A stretch of 10,299 nt of DNA from Halovenus sp. (GTDB lineage Archaea; Halobacteriota; Halobacteria; Halobacteriales; Haloarculaceae), in assembly GCA_028274925.1 (NCBI GenBank), contig JAQCNR010000384.1, positions 1 through 10,299 of the forward strand. Reading direction: 5' to 3'. The notes below the pieces were generated by a model that did not search any database, was not told the DNA's origin, and was given only the letters and a program-made list of their open reading frames with translations. Within the stretch, counting starts at the first letter, position 1; each line of letters opens with the position of its first letter. The translations under genes were made by a program, and so were the position numbers. This document shows positions 6,563 through 10,299 of the stretch, in pieces.

Positions 6563-6605
6563 CTCAGGCATAATTTGTTAATCGGTACCGTGGCGTACGA
6601 CTGAG

Positions 6606-6653
6606 ATGAAAATTACCGTCGCCTGTGTCAGTTCGGCGTACCTGAACTGCTGA
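6606..6653 (+). CDS. Possible 15-codon leader peptide upstream of lctP
   Basis: A tiny ORF, MKITVACVSSAYLNC, starts about 25 nt after the predicted transcription start and ends TGC-TGA. Its last third runs through the hairpin at 6629-6649, an arrangement that resembles leader peptides in which ribosome position affects RNA folding. There is no obvious ribosome binding site and no homology known to me; a chance ORF of this length is likely enough that confidence stays low. Confidence 0.2.
   Translation: MKITVACVSSAYLNC
6629..6649 (+). promoter_or_regulatory. Leader hairpin with an arm that can also pair at the lctP start
   Basis: CAGTTC (6629-6634) pairs with GAACTG (6644-6649), extended inward by a G-U and a G-C pair, giving an 8-pair stem with loop CGUAC. 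The 3' arm, as TGAACTGC (6643-6650), is also the exact complement of GCAGTTCA (6758-6765) just before the lctP ATG. A third option is TGAAC/GTTCA (6750-6754 and 6761-6765). These pairings exclude each other, as expected of a switching leader. Confidence 0.35.
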
Positions 6654-6708
6654 GGGGTCGTCGCGAGTCAGTAGCGGTTGGCACACATGTACTACGGGGG
6701 GACAGAAC

Positions 6709-6783
6709 ATGCAAAATCGTCACCACGACACTATACAGAACGATGGATGTGAACAGTGCAGTTCAGTGAAGGTGGACCGATGA
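6709..6783 (+). CDS. Possible 24-aa small protein, ATGA-coupled to lctP
   Basis: An ORF of 24 codons starts at ATG 6709, a few bases after a G-rich stretch (ACGGGGGGAC), and ends with TGA 6781-6783. Its stop overlaps the lctP ATG at 6780 as ATGA. The peptide is hydrophilic, begins MQNRHHDTIQ and contains CEQC, so it carries two adjacent His and a CxxC pair that could hold a metal ion. I do not recognise it. It may be a real small protein or simply a device that brings ribosomes to the lctP start; it may also be chance. The similar ORF before the next gene makes chance less likely. Confidence 0.35.
   Translation: MQNRHHDTIQNDGCEQCSSVKVDR
6769..6775 (+). promoter_or_regulatory. Shine-Dalgarno-like site that decides the lctP start
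   Basis: AAGGTGG ends 4 bases before ATG 6780 and partly matches the haloarchaeal anti-SD complement GGAGGTGA. It favours ATG 6780 (or ATG 6783) over GTG 6756, which has its own G-rich stretch (6745-6752) only 3 bases upstream, too close to be used well. Confidence 0.45.
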
Positions 6784-8684
6784 TGGTCGGTGTCGCCGGA
6801 GCAGTTGGGACTGTGCCGCTGCAACTCCAAGAGAGTGCCATTCCAGGTGCTGGTGAAGCAGGGGCGCTCCAGTTGTTGCTCGCTGCCGTCCCGTTGCTCA
6901 TCACGGCGGTACTGTTGGTTGGGTTCCTGTGGCCAGCGACGAGAGCGATGCCGATTGCGTGGGCCGCGGCCGTCGCCATCGGCTTTCTCATCTGGGGGGT
7001 CCCGATACAGTGGCTCGCCGCCTCGTCTATCGTCGGCGTTATGACCGCCCTCGAAATCCTCTTTATCGTCGCTGGGGCGCTTATCCTGCTCTATACGATG
7101 TTACAGGCTGGTGCGCTGGGCCGGATCAACAGCGGGTTCGCGAGTATCTCCGAGGACCGGCGGGTCCAGATCGTGTTACTTGGGTTCTTTCTCGCCACGT
7201 TCATCGAAGGCGCAGCAGGCTTCGGGACGCCGGCAGCAGTCGTCGCACCACTGCTGCTAGGACTTGGTTTCCCGGCACTGGCAGCCGTGATTGCTGCGAT
7301 CATCGGTCACGTTATCGCCGTCACGTACGGTGCCGTCGGCACGCCAATAATCGTCGGGCTAGAGGCCCCAATGTCGGAGGGTCGATATCCTGCAGCGATC
7401 GCTGAAGGTGGATTCAGCGGTCCCTCGGAATACGCCATCGAAGTCGCGGCGTGGGCGGCGACATACCACGCACTGGTTGGGTTCATGATGCCGCTGTTTG
7501 CAGTTGCGATGGTCACGTACTTTTTCGGCGAGGAGCGCTCGCTCGAACCGACGAAAGAGGTTGTTCCGCTGTGTCTCGTCGCTGGCATCTCGTTTGCGAT
7601 TCCGTATTGGGCCGCTGCGTGGTTTTTGACCGCGGAGTTCCCGTCACTCATCGGGTCGATGGTCGGCGGTGCGGTTACCGTTGGACTGCTCCGTGCGGGG
7701 TATCTCGTCCCCGACACCGAGTGGACCTTCCCCGACCGTGACCGCTGGAGTGACCACTGGGTCGGTGATATCGAACCGGGCGGAGAAGCAATGCAAGGGA
7801 GTGGTGACGGGACCATGCCGCTGTGGAAGGCCTGGTCGCCGTATCTCCTGCTCGTCGTGCTGCTGGTCATCACCCGAGCAGTCGACGCAATTTCCGGACC
7901 GATCGGCAACCCCAACAACGCCGTCGAGTTCGCAATCTCCGGACTCGGCACCTTCCAACTGGGGGTCGTGCTGAACTGGAATGGCATCCTGGGATACGAG
8001 CAACTCAGTGGTGGCATCGGTCTCGTCAGTGTGCCCGGGTTCTGGCTGCTCGTCTCCGCCCTCGCAGCGATCGGCATCTTCGGGATGTCTGGCGACCAGG
8101 TCAAGGCCGCGTGGGCCGAGGCCGGCCAGAAACTCGTCTCGCCATTTATCGCACTGGTCTTCGTCATTGCGATGGTGCAGGTGATGCTCAATACGGGTAC
8201 CTTCTACGGGATCGAAGGGATCAATGCGTCTGGTGCGGTGGAAGTGCTCTCTCAACGTGACGGAAACCTCTGGCGCAACGCCAACATGATCGAGGTGCTC
8301 GCAGTTGCGACCGCGGAAACGTTGGCCAACGCCTATCCAGCCTTCGCGTCGCTAATCGGCGCGCTTGGTGCGGCGATGACCGGGTCCAACACCGTCTCGA
8401 ACCTCACGTTCGCCCAGTTCCAGTTCACTGCTGCTCAACAGATCGGTGTCCCGACACAACTGATCGTCGGCGCACAGGCAGTCGGCGGCGCAATTGGCAA
8501 CCTGATCGCGATTCACAACATCGTCGCCGCAGTTGCGACTGTTGGCCTCGTCGGTCAGGAAGGTCGTGTCATGCGCCTGAACCTCATCCCAGTGGCCTAC
8601 TACGCCTTTTTCGTCGGTGTAATCACGATGTTATTCTCTTTTGTGCTCTTCACAGACCTGTTCGTGATTCTTCCGTTCGTATAG
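6780..8684 (+). CDS. lctP: L-lactate/glycolate permease, LctP family
   Basis: Proton- or sodium-coupled uptake of lactate (or glycolate) across the cytoplasmic membrane. The protein has 634 residues from ATG 6780 (642 from GTG 6756), somewhat longer than bacterial LctP/LldP at about 550, and is hydrophobic throughout with a dozen or more helices. Family hallmarks are FIEGAAGFGTPAAVVAPLL (141-159) followed by IGHVIAVTYGAVGTP, and in the C-terminal half GAAMTGSNTVSNLTFAQFQF with GSN at 535-537, then VGGAIGNLIAIHNIVAA. Both inverted halves of the carrier are therefore present. A hydrophilic, acidic segment near 315-345 (around PDRDRWSDHWVGD and MQGSGDGTM) is a cytoplasmic or outside loop that adds to the length. 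The gene is preceded by a long structured leader and a 24-codon ORF, and followed by a lactate-dehydrogenase-type oxidase, which supports lactate as substrate. The family is certain; the exact substrate is inferred. Confidence 0.93.
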   Translation: MMVGVAGAVGTVPLQLQESAIPGAGEAGALQLLLAAVPLLITAVLLVGFLWPATRAMPIAWAAAVAIGFLIWGVPIQWLAASSIVGVMTALEILFIVAGALILLYTMLQAGALGRINSGFASISEDRRVQIVLLGFFLATFIEGAAGFGTPAAVVAPLLLGLGFPALAAVIAAIIGHVIAVTYGAVGTPIIVGLEAPMSEGRYPAAIAEGGFSGPSEYAIEVAAWAATYHALVGFMMPLFAVAMVTYFFGEERSLEPTKEVVPLCLVAGISFAIPYWAAAWFLTAEFPSLIGSMVGGAVTVGLLRAGYLVPDTEWTFPDRDRWSDHWVGDIEPGGEAMQGSGDGTMPLWKAWSPYLLLVVLLVITRAVDAISGPIGNPNNAVEFAISGLGTFQLGVVLNWNGILGYEQLSGGIGLVSVPGFWLLVSALAAIGIFGMSGDQVKAAWAEAGQKLVSPFIALVFVIAMVQVMLNTGTFYGIEGINASGAVEVLSQRDGNLWRNANMIEVLAVATAETLANAYPAFASLIGALGAAMTGSNTVSNLTFAQFQFTAAQQIGVPTQLIVGAQAVGGAIGNLIAIHNIVAAVATVGLVGQEGRVMRLNLIPVAYYAFFVGVITMLFSFVLFTDLFVILPFV

Positions 8685-8711
8685 CGACACAAAAGACTCA
8701 CACGCCAAACT

Positions 8712-8789
8712 ATGAATAATACCAATACACATGATGTCTGGAGCGTGGCAACTGACAGCGACAGTCAGACAAAGTGGGGGGATTTGTGA
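8712..8789 (+). CDS. Possible 25-aa small protein, TGATG-coupled to the FAD oxidase
   Basis: Starting 27 bases after the lctP stop, a 25-codon ORF begins MNNTNTHDVWSV, carries the acidic stretch TDSDSQ and ends with GDL. Its TGA (8787-8789) shares one base with the ATG of the next gene (TGATG). Two Trp codons, unusual for so short an ORF, hint at a selected sequence. No SD-like site precedes its ATG, while GGGGGGAT near its end could serve the next gene. I do not recognise it; the coupling layout mirrors that of the ORF before lctP. Confidence 0.35.
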   Translation: MNNTNTHDVWSVATDSDSQTKWGDL

Positions 8790-10299
8790 TGAGTGACACG
8801 GCGGAATCGAGCGCAGACCCAGCGACTGACCCTCGAAGTGAGTACGAGTATACGAGCGACGACGTCGAGCGACCGGAGCTCATGACAGAGCTCCGTGCAC
8901 TCGTCGATGGCGAGGTTCGCTTCGACACGTACACGCGAAATCTCTACGCGACCGACGCGAGCGCCTATCAACAGTTGCCTATCGGCGTCGTGGCTCCAGT
9001 ATCGACAGCGGACGTACAGGCAGTGATGGAGTACTGTGCTGCGGAAGAGGTTCCTGTGTTACCTCGCGGAGGCGGAACGAGTCTCGCCGGACAGGCGGTC
9101 AACGAAGCGGTTGTCCTCGATTTCAAGAAACATCTGAACAGTGTTCTCGACATCGACCCGGACGCGGGCGTCGCTCGTGCCGAACCCGGAATCACACTGT
9201 CACGACTCAACAACGCGCTCGACGGCTACGGCCTGAAGTACGCTCCCGACCCGGCGTGGGGTGACAAGAGCGTCCTCGGCGGCTGTATCGGTAACAACAC
9301 GACCGGCGCACACTCTCTCAAATACGAGAAGGCCGACGGCTACCTCGAAGAAGTCGAGGTCGTCCTCGCGGACGGAACCGTCACCACCTTCGGGTGGATG
9401 GACGTCGAGGAACTCCACAACCGCGCCGAGGGAGTCGCCGAAGACGACCCTATCGAAGAGCAAATTTACGCGGAAGTGTCACGAATTCTGACAGAAGACG
9501 CCGAGGAAATTGAGCGCAGATATCCCGACCTCATCCGAAACGTGTCGGGATACAACTTCGACAAACTGCTCGAAGATGTCCGCGAACGCGGCGAGGTGAA
9601 CGTCGGGCGACTGCTGGCCGGCAGCGAAGGCACGCTGGCAATCGTCACGGAGGCGACGGTATCACTGGAGCCGGTTCCGACCGAGAAATCTGTCGTGTTG
9701 CTGACGTACGACGGTGTCCTCGACGCGATGGAGGATGTCGTTCCGATTCTCGAACACGACCCTGCCGCCGTCGAGGTGATGGACGACGTACTGCTGGACC
9801 TCGCCAGAGACACCGCCGAGTTCTCCGAGCTGGTCGACACACTGCCGGCAGGCACGGATTCGACCCTGTTGGTCGAATTCTACGCCGAGTCGCCTGAAGA
9901 GGCCAAACAGAAAGTCGCTGATTTGCTCGCCGACCGTCTTCCCGGGACAGCGCCCACAACTGGGGTATCCCCGAGCGAGGGCGCGGCCGCCCGGACAGAC
10001 GCACCGGTCAACGCCATCGACGCGTTGGAGGCGTACGACTCCGACCGACAGGCGAAGTTCTGGAAGATGCGCAAGGCTGGACTCCCGATTCTCCTGTCCC
10101 GGACCGGCGACGACAAACACTGGCCCTTCGTCGAGGACACGGCCGTCCCGGCGGAGAACCTTCCCGAGTACGTCGCTGACATCCAGGAGCTATTCGGCGA
10201 CCACGACACCTTCGCGTCCTACTACGCCCACGCTGGCCCCGGGGTGTTACACATTCGCCCGCTGCTCAATCTCAAGGCCGACGATGGCGTCGAGACGAT
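8789..10299 (+). CDS. FAD-dependent D-lactate/2-hydroxyacid dehydrogenase (GlcD/YdiJ type), 3'-truncated by window edge
   Basis: Likely oxidises D-lactate or another 2-hydroxyacid to the 2-oxoacid and feeds electrons to the respiratory chain. The frame is open for 503 codons to the window end. After an acidic N-terminal tail (1-30) comes a PCMH-type FAD-binding domain with PRGGGTSLAG (92-101), then PDPAWGDKSVLGGCIGNN (153-170) and AGSEGTLAIVTEA (277-289). The FAD-oxidase C-terminal domain follows, with HAGPGVLHIRP (481-491) in place of the classic HxGDGNxH. This version resembles the long YdiJ-like enzymes of about 1000 residues, in which a 4Fe-4S/CCG electron-transfer domain follows, so that part is probably beyond the window. 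ATG 8789 is chosen because it overlaps the preceding short ORF and starts an acidic tail typical of haloarchaea; ATG 8882 would remove the tail but keep the domain. Its place after lctP suggests lactate. Confidence 0.9.
   Translation, partial: MSDTAESSADPATDPRSEYEYTSDDVERPELMTELRALVDGEVRFDTYTRNLYATDASAYQQLPIGVVAPVSTADVQAVMEYCAAEEVPVLPRGGGTSLAGQAVNEAVVLDFKKHLNSVLDIDPDAGVARAEPGITLSRLNNALDGYGLKYAPDPAWGDKSVLGGCIGNNTTGAHSLKYEKADGYLEEVEVVLADGTVTTFGWMDVEELHNRAEGVAEDDPIEEQIYAEVSRILTEDAEEIERRYPDLIRNVSGYNFDKLLEDVRERGEVNVGRLLAGSEGTLAIVTEATVSLEPVPTEKSVVLLTYDGVLDAMEDVVPILEHDPAAVEVMDDVLLDLARDTAEFSELVDTLPAGTDSTLLVEFYAESPEEAKQKVADLLADRLPGTAPTTGVSPSEGAAARTDAPVNAIDALEAYDSDRQAKFWKMRKAGLPILLSRTGDDKHWPFVEDTAVPAENLPEYVADIQELFGDHDTFASYYAHAGPGVLHIRPLLNLKADDGVET

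Larger units (their letters stand above)
6166..6755. other. Long intergenic region without convincing genes
   Basis: About 590 bp lie between the tRNA 5' end and the lactate permease region. The part next to the tRNA (6166-6230) is GC-rich and repetitive. From 6271 to 6320 there are interlocked inverted repeats followed by a T-run. From 6420 to 6600 the DNA turns AT-rich and holds an inverted repeat (6458-6488), two copies of CTAATATC (6437-6444 and 6474-6481) and the TATA box used by the lactate genes. ORFs up to about 110 codons exist on both strands near 6123-6507, but their products lack the acidic composition of haloarchaeal proteins and resemble no family I know. Confidence 0.7.

Noticed and set aside
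6756..6779. GTG 6756 as the lctP start
   Set aside because: It adds only eight residues, its G-rich stretch is too close, and ATG 6780 has both an SD-like site and an ATGA overlap. It is not excluded.
7307..8191. 294-codon ORF on the - strand opposite lctP, and the 203-codon ORF at 7644-8255
   Set aside because: Both are antisense to conserved LctP segments, rich in Ser, Thr, Pro and Arg, and match no family. They are typical antisense shadows in GC-rich DNA.
1..10299. CRISPR array, insertion sequence, transposase, toxin-antitoxin or defence genes
   Set aside because: I saw no regularly spaced repeats, no transposase or integrase motifs, and no defence protein families. All large ORFs are explained by metabolism and transport genes.

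Overview
The window looks like chromosomal DNA from a halophilic archaeon (class Halobacteria). The soluble proteins are rich in Asp and Glu. Promoters are archaeal TATA boxes in AT-rich patches within moderately GC-rich DNA. The gene families (Dpp/Opp ATPases with a cysteine-bearing C-terminus, a LctP permease beside a GlcD-type FAD oxidase) and the tRNA form fit this class. The genus cannot be fixed from the sequence.

Layout. (1) 1-1320, + strand: the 3' part of a glutamine-dependent NAD+ synthetase gene, cut by the window edge. (2) 1317-4835, - strand: three overlapping genes, read from high to low coordinates as permease (DppC type), ATPase (DppD type), ATPase (DppF type). The last meets nadE tail to tail, and both stop codons share TTAA. 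(3) 4836-5030: a divergent control region with TATA-like boxes facing both ways and short palindromes. (4) 5031-5990, + strand: the partner permease (DppB type). The four genes give a full translocator for a peptide-type ABC importer, but its two permease genes lie on opposite strands and no substrate-binding protein is present. (5) 6095-6165, - strand: tRNA-Gly(CCC), with a 13-bp copy of its 5' end 63 bp away. (6) 6166-6779: about 600 bp holding inverted repeats, a promoter and a long structured leader. (7) 6780-8684, + strand: LctP-family lactate/glycolate permease. (8) 8789 to the window end, + strand: an FAD-dependent D-lactate/2-hydroxyacid dehydrogenase open at the edge. Parts 7 and 8 look like one lactate uptake and oxidation unit.

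The most interesting signal is at the lactate locus. Each of its two large genes is preceded by a very short ORF (24 and 25 codons) whose stop overlaps the start of the large gene (ATGA and TGATG). The leader of the first gene also holds a 15-codon ORF and a hairpin whose 3' arm can pair instead with the permease start region. This resembles a translation-coupled or attenuation-type control region. It is inferred from the sequence only, and nothing in the window proves expression of the short ORFs.
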